Below, one piece after another: positions 24,170 to 32,312 of a stretch of DNA of 64,000 nucleotides. The notes beneath the pieces were generated by a model that saw only the letters and a list, made by a program, of their open reading frames with translations, searched no databases and had not been told where the DNA came from. Every line of letters starts with the position of its first letter. Within the stretch, counting starts at the first letter, position 1. A program made the translations under genes and the position numbers. The DNA is from Bacteroidales bacterium (GTDB lineage: Bacteria; Bacteroidota; Bacteroidia; Bacteroidales; F082), in contig JANQGJ010000080.1 of assembly GCA_028277395.1 (NCBI GenBank), positions 1-64,000 on the forward strand. Direction: 5' to 3'.

Positions 24170-26491
24170 TTATTTCGTTTTCTCAAATGTTTTGCGAATG
24201 TTAATGCCATTATCGGCATTGAGGTTAACAATATAAATGCCTGACCTAAACTTGCTTATGTCAATATTAATTGTTTGGTTTTCACCTAATGCCACACCGT
24301 TTGATTCAGTCATTACCTGACCAAGATTATTATAAATAACAATTGAATATTCTGATCCTGCAATTTGGTTAAAGGCAATTTGAATATTGTCTCTTGCTGG
24401 ATTTGGATAAATAGTAATGTCTTTATCAGCAATTGATTCATAAATACCTATACAATCGTCAATAATAACGTTGTAATCTTCAGTAATAGTTTCACAATTG
24501 TTTTGTGTTGCTTCAACCAAGGAAACCACTCCATCACCGGGGCTACCCCACAGAACGGAAATGGTACTTGTACCTGCACCAGAAACAATGCTGCCGCCTG
24601 TAACCGTCCAGGTATATGTGTTACCAGCGACTTCCTCAACAGAATAATCTGCCAGTTCATCATCACAAACAAGAGTTAAACCTGAGATTTCAGGAGATGG
24701 AATTGCTTCAACATTAATAACAGTAGGATTAGACACTGGTCCTGCACCACAGTCATTTACACCCTGTGCTGTAAGGTTTGCAGTACCTGAGAAGTCATCA
24801 GCCCATTCAATATCGGCTTCAAATTCTCCGCCAATCACTACACCTGCATCAACTGGTGATAAATCCCAATATGTTGTATCAGCCATATCTATCAGAGAAA
24901 CAGTGTAATTGGTTGAGGTTCCGCTACAAGCAATTGCTGGGCCATCTGGATCGTTTGGCTGAGCAGGAGTTTCCAGATAATATAACCATGGAGTACCATA
25001 CATTTGAAGTTCACATTCTGTGGCAACTGCCATTACAGTGTATGTACCCTCATCTGTTTGATATCCAAAGCTGATAGGGTTACCTGTACCTGCAACAGTT
25101 GTTCCTGTATATGCACCATCTTTGTATAATTCATAGTCAATACCTGTTTCTGATCCATCCTGGGTAATTTCAATTCCAGCGCTACCTTCACACATTCCGC
25201 CACCATCTGACAGCATAAATGGAGCAGGGGTAAAGTTTAGATTACAGTTGATTGGTGAAGACCATGTGCCGTCACCGCAACTGTTATCAGCTCTTACAGT
25301 GATTGTATATACTCCCGTCCAGCTGCCGTCCGAAACAAAGGTTCCTTCAATACCGTCGCCTGAAATTGTTCCGGCATCTGCAGGGGATACCTGCCATGTG
25401 TAGGAGTCTGCCCATGCAACAGCATCAGTTGTATATATTTGAGTGGTATTGGCACAAACGCTTGTTTCACCCACAGGAGTGTTAGGTTGAACGGGAGGTA
25501 CAATAGTCTCTATCATGTCAGTTTCTGTCATTGTACTGTTTGTTGTTCCATCACTAACATACAAAGTAACATCATATGTTCCCTGTGTTTGATATGTAAC
25601 AACAGGATTCTGAGCAGTTGATGTTGGAGGATCACCACCTTCAAACGTCCAGTTCCATTCGGTAATAGCACCTGTTGATAAATCTGAGTATTCTATTGTT
25701 TCACCCTCGCATGTTACAGTATTATTTGCTGTGAAGTTAGCGTTTGCAACATCCGCTTCAAGATCCGGAAGCATTACACTGGTTGAATGTAATACGTACT
25801 TATTATCATCATCCTGTATCCATGCAATTAATTCGCAATTCGTATCAACCCAGGTGTTGTCGAATGTAAAGGTTAAGTTAACATCCTGCGTATTTCCACT
25901 TGTGAAAGAAACGGGGGTTCCGTTTTCATCTGGCGCCATTAATCTTTCAGTATGATCAATTGTTGACATACCCTGCCAGCTGTAAGGGATATCTGATTCA
26001 GTTAATGCAAATCTAACTGCAAGGTTGGTACCACTATATGCAGATACTTCAGTTACCCGAACAACAATATCATAAACATTTCCTGTGTTTTGTCCGTAAA
26101 GCTCAACAGTAAATTCTGACTGGATAGCCATTCTGGCATTCACTTTTGGTAGATATGTGCTGTAAAGACTTGTGTTGGGACTACCTCCAACGTGTTCATC
26201 ATATTCACCGTCAAACTGAGCGGTTGGATATCCTGAAATACCATAATATGAATTTCTTGCAGCTGCTTCAGGAGTGTTAAACGGGTCACTACTATTGTAA
26301 CTATGATATTTAATACCGGCAACAGGGTCGCCATTGGTATAAAGGTCATCTAGTCCCATTGCTGCTCCGGGACAGTATCCGCAACCAGTTCCTGTTCCTA
26401 TTTCAATCAGTACTAACTCCCTGTTTACCTGGGCTGTTACACTGTATGCTGAAATAGCAGTGACAAAAAGTAATAATAGAATTTTCTTCAT
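24170..26491 (-). CDS. Secreted Omp28/thioredoxin-like plus PKD repeat protein with T9SS sorting domain
   Basis: The 773-residue exported protein has a signal peptide (to SVTAQV). The N-terminal Omp28-like domain carries a CxxC (GCGYCPGAA, C37/C40), ISGYPTAQFDG and a beta-sandwich. A PKD domain then reads ANFTANNTVTCEGETIEYSDLSTGAITEWNWTFEGG. Two or three Ig-like repeats of about 85 residues with paired cysteines follow. A type A T9SS sorting domain closes the protein (DITIYPNPARDNIQIAFNQ, SGIYIVNLNADNG). It should be cell-surface or released by the type IX system. The redox-type CxxC on a secreted protein suggests a structural or thiol function; that is inference. It is transcribed alone and ends at a clear terminator. 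Confidence 0.87.
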   Translation of the reverse strand: MKKILLLLFVTAISAYSVTAQVNRELVLIEIGTGTGCGYCPGAAMGLDDLYTNGDPVAGIKYHSYNSSDPFNTPEAAARNSYYGISGYPTAQFDGEYDEHVGGSPNTSLYSTYLPKVNARMAIQSEFTVELYGQNTGNVYDIVVRVTEVSAYSGTNLAVRFALTESDIPYSWQGMSTIDHTERLMAPDENGTPVSFTSGNTQDVNLTFTFDNTWVDTNCELIAWIQDDDNKYVLHSTSVMLPDLEADVANANFTANNTVTCEGETIEYSDLSTGAITEWNWTFEGGDPPTSTAQNPVVTYQTQGTYDVTLYVSDGTTNSTMTETDMIETIVPPVQPNTPVGETSVCANTTQIYTTDAVAWADSYTWQVSPADAGTISGDGIEGTFVSDGSWTGVYTITVRADNSCGDGTWSSPINCNLNFTPAPFMLSDGGGMCEGSAGIEITQDGSETGIDYELYKDGAYTGTTVAGTGNPISFGYQTDEGTYTVMAVATECELQMYGTPWLYYLETPAQPNDPDGPAIACSGTSTNYTVSLIDMADTTYWDLSPVDAGVVIGGEFEADIEWADDFSGTANLTAQGVNDCGAGPVSNPTVINVEAIPSPEISGLTLVCDDELADYSVEEVAGNTYTWTVTGGSIVSGAGTSTISVLWGSPGDGVVSLVEATQNNCETITEDYNVIIDDCIGIYESIADKDITIYPNPARDNIQIAFNQIAGSEYSIVIYNNLGQVMTESNGVALGENQTINIDISKFRSGIYIVNLNADNGINIRKTFEKTK

Positions 26492-26844
26492 TGTTTTGAT
26501 TTTGATTTATAATTACTTACATATATAATCTCATGAATGTCTTCTCTCTGTAAATCTATAAAATCCTTTATTATAAAAAATTGTGCAGACCTGGTGATTA
26601 TACACCACATAAAAAAGACTGACAACCTGTATTGTCAAAACGTTGTTTGCAATTGAATAAGTAGCTTAAAAATATCAGATTATGATTAACGGTTATTTTT
26701 GTATTATTTAAAAATTATTTCTCATTAAAAATCCATTTATATTAAATAAAAAATATACTTTTGCGCGCTTTTTTATCAGACATATATTATTTACATTAAC
26801 ATGCTGGTAATCAGTATTGAAAATCAGCAATAAAACACACAGAT
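26492..26844. other. Divergent intergenic region between secreted protein and YitT genes
   Basis: This 353-bp strongly AT-rich region has no ORF. Two TAnnTTTG matches face YitT: TATTTTTG at 26694-26701 and TACTTTTG at 26756-26763. No good minus-strand promoter for 26491 was found. Confidence 0.5.
26756..26763 (+). promoter_or_regulatory. Promoter -7 element for yitT
   Basis: TACTTTTG matches TAnnTTTG and is followed by GC. It would give a leader of about 75 nt before the ATG at 26845. The -33 region is not recognisable. Confidence 0.45.
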
Positions 26845-27738
26845 ATGGCATTCATTCAAAAAGACAAACTGTTTAGTTTAAGGTGGATCAGGAATTACAG
26901 CCTGATTATTATTGGTGCTTTTATCATGGCATCAGGATTTGTTTTGTTTATAACACCATATAAAATTGTTCCCGGTGGTGTTTATGGTATTTCAATCGTA
27001 ATACATTATTTGCTTGGAACGCCTGTGGGTATGATGGCACTTGCCTTTGATATACCTTTAACATTAATTGGAATAAAGGTACTTGGACCACGGTTTGGTA
27101 TGAAAACAGTTGTTGGTTTTTTTGCTACAGCGATTTTCATTGATACCATAACTTATTTTTATGGTATTGAACCATTGGTGAAAGATGATGCTTTATTGTC
27201 ATCAATATTTGGCGGATTGTTTATAGGTGTTGGCTTAGGTCTTATATTTAAGGCAAAAGCTACTTCTGGAGGATCAGATATAGTGGCGATGATCGTTAGT
27301 AAATATACGAAACTACCTTTGGGTCAGCTCATGATCATTGTTGATTCAATTATTGTACTTGTGGGTCTAATTGCTTTCAAAGACTGGAGAATACCTCTTT
27401 ATTCGTTGATAGTGATATTCATAACAGGTAAAGTAGTTGATGTAATTCTGGAAGGTATGAGTTATGATAAGGTGCTGTTTATTGTATCTGATAAAACTCA
27501 GGAAATAAGAGATAAAATTGTAAATGATTTGAACAGGGGAGGAACTCTTGTTAATGGTGAAGGAATGTATAGTGGAAAAGAGAAGTCAATTGTATTCACT
27601 GCAGTTACTCGTAGAGAGATGTCCATGTTACAGGAGTATATTCACCAGATCGATCCAAATGCTTTTGTTACTGTTCTTAATTCAAATGAGATACTTGGTA
27701 ATGGTTTTAAGTCGCTGAAAGAAAAAGTTCAGGAATAG
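26845..27738 (+). CDS. YitT family membrane protein (DUF2179)
   Basis: The 297-residue protein has five membrane segments containing the YitT block (FVLFITPYKIVPGGVYGISIVIHYLLG, FGGLFIGVGLGLIFKAKATSGGSDIVAMIV). The soluble C-terminal DUF2179 domain reads KVLFIVSDKTQEIRDKIVNDLNRGGTLVNGEGMYSGKEK and ends VTVLNSNEILGNGFK. YitT proteins are widespread with no proven substrate; the DUF2179 part resembles small-ligand-binding regulatory domains. It has its own promoter and stands 74 bp before the rubrerythrin-like gene on the same strand. Confidence 0.9.
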   Translation: MAFIQKDKLFSLRWIRNYSLIIIGAFIMASGFVLFITPYKIVPGGVYGISIVIHYLLGTPVGMMALAFDIPLTLIGIKVLGPRFGMKTVVGFFATAIFIDTITYFYGIEPLVKDDALLSSIFGGLFIGVGLGLIFKAKATSGGSDIVAMIVSKYTKLPLGQLMIIVDSIIVLVGLIAFKDWRIPLYSLIVIFITGKVVDVILEGMSYDKVLFIVSDKTQEIRDKIVNDLNRGGTLVNGEGMYSGKEKSIVFTAVTRREMSMLQEYIHQIDPNAFVTVLNSNEILGNGFKSLKEKVQE

Positions 27739-27812
27739 AATTGTTTGTATGTAAGCAGTTGGAAATTTTCATAACTTTACACACAACAATTCAACTATAA
27801 AAAAAGTAAGTG

Positions 27813-28271
27813 ATGAAAAATTTTAATTCAACTGACGAAATTCTTGATTTTGCTATAAATGCAGAACAGGAGGCAATTAATTTTTACTCTAATCTATACA
27901 ATCGTACCAGTAATGCTAATATGAAAGCAGCTTATAAAGAGTTTATTTTGGAAGAGAAATCTCACAGAGATAAGCTAACAAAGCTAAAAGAGGAAGGAAG
28001 TTTGTCAGGAATTGAGTTAAAAAAAGTAACAGACCTTAAAATCTCTGATTATATGGTTGAACAGAAAGTTTATGATGATATGGATTATCATGAATCATTA
28101 ATTGTTGCAATGCATCGTGAGAAGGCTGCTTATAAGCTGTACACCGACCTCGCAGAAATAGCGGATAATGAAGAGCTAAAGAAGTTGTTCAAGTTTCTCG
28201 CCCTCGAAGAAGCAAAACACAAACTAAAATTCGAAGTTGAATATGATGATAATGTTATGCAGGAGAATTAA
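27813..28271 (+). CDS. Ferritin-like / rubrerythrin-type diiron protein
   Basis: The 152-residue four-helix protein has paired ferritin-like iron ligands: NAEQEAINFYSNLY (first Glu), FILEEKSHRDKL (ExxH), HREKAAYKLYTDLAE and LALEEAKHKLKFE (second ExxH). The C-terminal rubredoxin domain of classical rubrerythrin is absent. It is likely a cytoplasmic diiron protein for peroxide detoxification or iron handling in an anaerobe or microaerophile. The ATG at 27813 is chosen over the adjoining GTG at 27810. A weak TAACTTTA -7 (27772-27779) and a terminator at 28296 suggest a single-gene unit. Confidence 0.9.
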   Translation: MKNFNSTDEILDFAINAEQEAINFYSNLYNRTSNANMKAAYKEFILEEKSHRDKLTKLKEEGSLSGIELKKVTDLKISDYMVEQKVYDDMDYHESLIVAMHREKAAYKLYTDLAEIADNEELKKLFKFLALEEAKHKLKFEVEYDDNVMQEN

Positions 28272-28295
28272 TGAACCTTTAACATAAGATAACAT

Positions 28296-28328
28296 GGCCT
28301 GAATCATTTACTATGTGGTTCGGGCTTT
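28296..28328 (+). terminator. Terminator after the rubrerythrin-like gene
   Basis: GCCTGAATCA (28297-28306) pairs with TGGTTCGGGC (28316-28325) over 10 bp with two G-U wobbles and a 9-nt loop. A short TTT follows. The weak U-run makes it a fair rather than strong terminator. Confidence 0.5.
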
Positions 28329-28484
28329 CCATTATAATGTTTAAGGCCGGATGGATCAAAAACCTTATTTTATTTCAATTATCCAGCTATTTCGATTAGA
28401 AATTATACTTTAATCTAAAATCAAAGTGAAATAAAAAGTTATACCCGAAATTACAGGGTTGTTTATCATCATCAGCTAACATAA

Positions 28485-29810
28485 TTACTTCAATAGCTTC
28501 ATAATATCATTTCCGTTTGCAAAAATCAGCAATGCAAACAATATAATCATTCCAAATATTTGAGCATATTCCAGGAATTTATCGCTTGGTTTTCTGCGTG
28601 CGATTATTTCATAAAACAAAAACAATACGTGACCTCCGTCAAGTGCCGGAATTGGCAGTACATTTAATATTGCAAGCATGATTGATAAAAAGGCTGTCAG
28701 ACGCCAGAAACTTTCCCAGTGCCATTGTTTTGGGAAAATACTACCAATTGTAATAAAGCCACCAACCCCTTCATATGCTTTTACTTCAGGAGAAAACAAT
28801 AACTTCAGTTGTTTTAAATAATTGTCAATACCACTTATAGTACGTGTAAAACCCTCAGGAATAGCTTCTCCAATGGTATATTCTTTCTTGCTGAATTCAA
28901 AAAACTCATCAAGATTACCTTTGGGAAATACACCCATTAATCCTTCTTCACCCAATTGCATCAGGATATCAATTGTATCAGTTTCTCTTTTTATTGTAAC
29001 AACTACTTCTTCGTTTTTATGATTTAATATCTCATTTCTAAGGTCATTGTAATAAATAAGATATTCTCCATTTATCGCCAGAATAGAGTCACCTATCTGC
29101 ATTCCGGACTTTTCAGCTATAGATTCTTTTGAAAACCCGCCTGCTATAAATGGGATACGGATAGATAATAATTTAGACTTATGATTAATTAATTTGTTTA
29201 AACTACCTTCGGGAAGAACAATTGTAAATGGTTCATTGTTCCTGATAACATCAACACTTTTTACCTCATTAAGTACAAGATTCATGGGTATTTTAATGAA
29301 ATCATCGACATACTCACCATCAAGAGAAACTATCTTATCACCTGGCATAAATCCCATTTCCATTGCCAGACTGTCAGGTCTTACACCATACTTGTTAACC
29401 TCTTTTGTACTTAAATACTCATCACCCCAGTATGATAACATAGTTATGTAGATTACAAATGCAAGAATAACATTCATAATTACACCACCAAGCATTATAA
29501 TTAACCGCTGCCAGGCCGGTTTCGATCTGAACTCGTATGGTTTTGGTGGTTGTTTCATTGCCTCCTTATCCATCGATTCGTCGATCATTCCTGAGATCTT
29601 TACATAACCACCAAGAGGTAGCCATCCCATTCCGTACTCAGTACCTTTGTAGTTGAATTTAAATATTGAAAACCATGGGTTGAAAAACAAATAAAACTTT
29701 TCAACTCTTGTTTTAAAAATCTTGGCAGCAGCAAAGTGACCGAATTCATGAACTACAACCAGTATTGACAGGCTTAATAAAAGTTGTAGTATCTGGATTA
29801 TTACTTCCAT
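28485..29810 (-). CDS. rseP: RIP metalloprotease RseP (site-2 protease)
   Basis: The 441-residue inner-membrane zinc protease has HEFGH (HExxH, residues 21-25) in its first membrane segment. The MxGW block is YGMGWLPLGGYVKISGM, two PDZ-like regions occupy the periplasmic middle, and the C-terminal zinc ligand motif is NVLPIPALDGGH. It cuts membrane-bound substrates such as anti-sigma factors after a first cut by another protease. It follows dxr with no gap (dxr ends at 29811), a common Bacteroidota arrangement, so both are in one operon with the M23 gene upstream. Confidence 0.95.
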   Translation of the reverse strand: MEVIIQILQLLLSLSILVVVHEFGHFAAAKIFKTRVEKFYLFFNPWFSIFKFNYKGTEYGMGWLPLGGYVKISGMIDESMDKEAMKQPPKPYEFRSKPAWQRLIIMLGGVIMNVILAFVIYITMLSYWGDEYLSTKEVNKYGVRPDSLAMEMGFMPGDKIVSLDGEYVDDFIKIPMNLVLNEVKSVDVIRNNEPFTIVLPEGSLNKLINHKSKLLSIRIPFIAGGFSKESIAEKSGMQIGDSILAINGEYLIYYNDLRNEILNHKNEEVVVTIKRETDTIDILMQLGEEGLMGVFPKGNLDEFFEFSKKEYTIGEAIPEGFTRTISGIDNYLKQLKLLFSPEVKAYEGVGGFITIGSIFPKQWHWESFWRLTAFLSIMLAILNVLPIPALDGGHVLFLFYEIIARRKPSDKFLEYAQIFGMIILFALLIFANGNDIMKLLK

Positions 29811-30980
29811 TTATATTATGTTATTTTTATACTTAATAATTTCTTTTGCTTTTATCCTTGTAAGTCGATCTGTTTCAATATAATCCGACAGGCCGGGCTT
29901 TTCAATAACAGGTATAACATTCATGGTTTTTTCAATAAAATAAGGTATATTATGAAACCCGATTTTACTTTTCAAAAACGCATTAACAGCTATATCATTG
30001 GCTGCATTAAGAATACATGGCATGTTACCTCCTGTATTCAAGGCTTTAAAAGCGAGTGCAAGATTACGAAATTTTTTTACATCGGGACGAAGGAAATTTA
30101 ATGTACCGGTTTTTAATAAATCAAGCTGAGGAATAGAATTACTTACCCTATTGGGATAAGTTAGTGCAAACTGTATATTAATTCGCATATCCGGGTTGCT
30201 TAGCAGTGTTTTAACCGTCCCATCTGTGAAATATACCATGGAATGAACAATACTTTCCCGGTGGATTATAACTTCGATCTGTTGGGGCGAAAGGTTAAAC
30301 AACCATTTTGCCTCAATTGCTTCGAATCCTTTATTCATTAATGTAGCAGAATCAATACTTACCTTTGGACCCATATTCCAGTTTGGATGATTTAAGGCTT
30401 CTTCGGGTTTAACATATATAAAATTATCTCTGTCAAGATTATAAAACGGCCCACCTGATGCTGTTAGCATAACTTTCTGAACCGGATTGTCAAGTTCACC
30501 CATTAAACACTGAAAAATGGCAGAATGTTCTGAATCTACAGGGATAATCTGTGCCCCGTTTTTTATTGCAGTTCCTGATATTATATCGCCTGCAATTACC
30601 AGACTTTCCTTATTTGCCAGAGCTACTTTCTTCCTGTTTTTCAATGCAGTAAGCATAGGATTGAGTCCGCTGATACCTACAATTCCAAGTACAACAATAT
30701 CAATAGTTTGCATCTCAACTACCTGATTTATTGCCTCTGAACCGGCATATACTTTTATATCGTAATTCTCAAGCGCATCTCTTACAAAACCAAAATGATC
30801 TTCATTTCCAATAACAACCACATTTGGTAAAAATTTTATTGCCTGTTTTATCAGTAAATTGAAATTATTAAAAGCAGTAAGAACCTCTACCTCAAATAAA
30901 TCGCAATGGTCATCAATAACACTCAGCGTTTGAGTACCAATTGATCCAGTAGATCCTAACACGGCAATTCGTTTCTTCAT
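29811..30980 (-). CDS. dxr: 1-deoxy-D-xylulose 5-phosphate reductoisomerase
   Basis: The 389-residue enzyme is of full length for the family. The NADPH-binding motif is GSTGSIGTQTL (9-19). The catalytic and metal region has ALANKESLVIAG and PVDSEHSAIFQCL, and the flexible-loop substrate site contains LNHPNWNMGPKVSIDSATLMNKG. It converts DXP to methylerythritol phosphate, the second step of the non-mevalonate isoprenoid pathway, which shows this organism uses that pathway. It is preceded by an M23 gene (36 bp) and directly followed by rseP. Confidence 0.97.
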   Translation of the reverse strand: MKKRIAVLGSTGSIGTQTLSVIDDHCDLFEVEVLTAFNNFNLLIKQAIKFLPNVVVIGNEDHFGFVRDALENYDIKVYAGSEAINQVVEMQTIDIVVLGIVGISGLNPMLTALKNRKKVALANKESLVIAGDIISGTAIKNGAQIIPVDSEHSAIFQCLMGELDNPVQKVMLTASGGPFYNLDRDNFIYVKPEEALNHPNWNMGPKVSIDSATLMNKGFEAIEAKWLFNLSPQQIEVIIHRESIVHSMVYFTDGTVKTLLSNPDMRINIQFALTYPNRVSNSIPQLDLLKTGTLNFLRPDVKKFRNLALAFKALNTGGNMPCILNAANDIAVNAFLKSKIGFHNIPYFIEKTMNVIPVIEKPGLSDYIETDRLTRIKAKEIIKYKNNII

Positions 30981-31016
30981 AAAATTTCTGATTCTCTTCT
31001 TTGTAAGTAATCTAAG

Positions 31017-31901
31017 CTAATTAAACAAGATGTACTCTTCCGGGTTTACCGGAGATCCGTTTTCCCATAACTCAAAATGAAGGTGTGGCCCTGTTGTCAG
31101 TTCACCCGACTGTCCTGAAATGGCAATGGGTTCACCTGCATTGACATGATCTCCTTCTTTTTTAAGTAATACTGAATTATGTTTGTAAACAGACAGAAAA
31201 TTCCTTTCGTGTTGAAGGCAGATAATATATCCTGTTTCAAGTGTCCATCCGGCGAATATTACTATTCCTTCAAGTGTTGCTTTTACTGCTTCGTTATGAG
31301 AAGCAACAATATCAATACCATAATGGTTTTCACTAATGTTAAACGAGGATGTTATGATACCCTGTAATGGTGTGAAAAAGTTAAAACTCTTAACCGTCTC
31401 CTCGTTAGAGCCCCTTAATTGCCCGGATTCATTAAAATACAAATTATGCATTGTCTGGTTTTCAAACTCAGCTCTTAATATACTATCGTTTATTGATTTT
31501 TCATTTTTAATGTTGTCATAATCGAACTCTGTTTGTTCAACCTCGTTAATATGGTCTTCTACAGGGTTTTCTTCAAAGATATTTTTAATGCTGGCTATAT
31601 ACTTATTTTTTCTATCAATGTCCTGAAGCAATGAATCTGCAATTATATTCAGGTTGTACAATTGCCTTTTATCATCAATATCAGGATAACCGGGAATAAA
31701 TTTCTTTATGGAAGTATTGGCTATCAACAGGAAAGTCAAAGACATGAAAATAATTCCAATACTGAAAACAAATACGAAAACATTTAGTCTTGTTAATCTG
31801 AACGAAAATCTGTCCTCAAATGTCTGATCATTAAAAATAACCAACCTGTACTTACTGCGCAGGTTATAATACCATTTTTTATTTTTCTTTGATTTAGCCA
31901 T
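31017..31901 (-). CDS. M23 family murein-type metallopeptidase, membrane-anchored
   Basis: The 294-residue protein has a short basic cytoplasmic tail, one membrane segment (about 36-60) and a coiled region. The C-terminal LytM domain contains ENHYGIDIVASHN (H and D ligands), LSVYKHNS and the final pair GPHLHFELWENGSPVNPEEYI. All zinc ligands are visible, so it should be an active cell-wall endopeptidase or a divisome activator of the EnvC/LytM type. It is the first gene of the operon with dxr and rseP, with its own promoter at 31913-31920. Confidence 0.92.
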   Translation of the reverse strand: MAKSKKNKKWYYNLRSKYRLVIFNDQTFEDRFSFRLTRLNVFVFVFSIGIIFMSLTFLLIANTSIKKFIPGYPDIDDKRQLYNLNIIADSLLQDIDRKNKYIASIKNIFEENPVEDHINEVEQTEFDYDNIKNEKSINDSILRAEFENQTMHNLYFNESGQLRGSNEETVKSFNFFTPLQGIITSSFNISENHYGIDIVASHNEAVKATLEGIVIFAGWTLETGYIICLQHERNFLSVYKHNSVLLKKEGDHVNAGEPIAISGQSGELTTGPHLHFELWENGSPVNPEEYILFN

Positions 31902-31912
31902 TTTTCCGATTG

Positions 31913-31920
31913 CAAAGGTA
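31913..31920 (-). promoter_or_regulatory. Promoter -7 element for the M23-dxr-rseP operon
   Basis: The minus strand reads TACCTTTG followed by C, a perfect TAnnTTTG, only 12 bp before the ATG at 31901. The transcript would have almost no leader, so an additional upstream promoter is possible. Confidence 0.45.
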
Positions 31921-32158
31921 TAAAAGCAAAATAAACAGCATGTAAAGATATGGTTGAATTATTACGAGATGAAGATTATTACTTAAATAAATTTTCGCCA
32001 ATTAGATATAAAATATAAATTGGCGGGATACAGTAGTTGGACAAATATCATAGAAGCCATCTATGTTGGCCTATGTTTTAACTACAAAAATTATAACATT
32101 TTCGGATTGTTTAAAACTTGTTTTTTCAGTCAGTGATATAGGTCGTACCGGATAAATA

Positions 32159-32193
32159 TTATTTATTACTACAGATTTTGTAGTAATAAATAA
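32159..32193. repeat. 15-bp perfect inverted repeat (5-nt loop)
   Basis: The left arm (32159-32173) ends in TTTATTACTACA. The right arm (32179-32193) is its exact complement, starting TGTAGTAATAAA, and the loop is GATTT. The stem is not followed by a long U-run in either direction. It sits 53 bp upstream of the sprE -7 element. A large operator, a MITE remnant or a structured RNA are all possible. Confidence 0.7.
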
Positions 32194-32245
32194 AATCAAA
32201 AACAAACTAATTCCGAATATTTATGGTTTTTCATTAAACTCTAAT

Positions 32246-32253
32246 TATTTTTG
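32246..32253 (+). promoter_or_regulatory. Promoter -7 element for sprE/porW
   Basis: TATTTTTG followed by CC is a perfect TAnnTTTG. The transcript would begin near 32260, about 53 nt before the TTG start codon. Confidence 0.55.
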
Positions 32254-32312
32254 CCAGTCGTAATTTGTAATAAATTGCATCAAATTTAGTTATTAAGGAT
32301 AAATTGTAACTT

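Larger units (their letters stand above)
31902..32312. other. Divergent intergenic region with nested inverted repeats
   Basis: This 411-bp region has no ORF. It holds a minus promoter (31913-31920), a long near-perfect inverted repeat (32159-32193) inside an outer TTCGGA/TCCGAA pair (32101-32106 and 32212-32217), and the plus promoter at 32246-32253. The rest is AT-rich with no visible feature. Confidence 0.6.
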
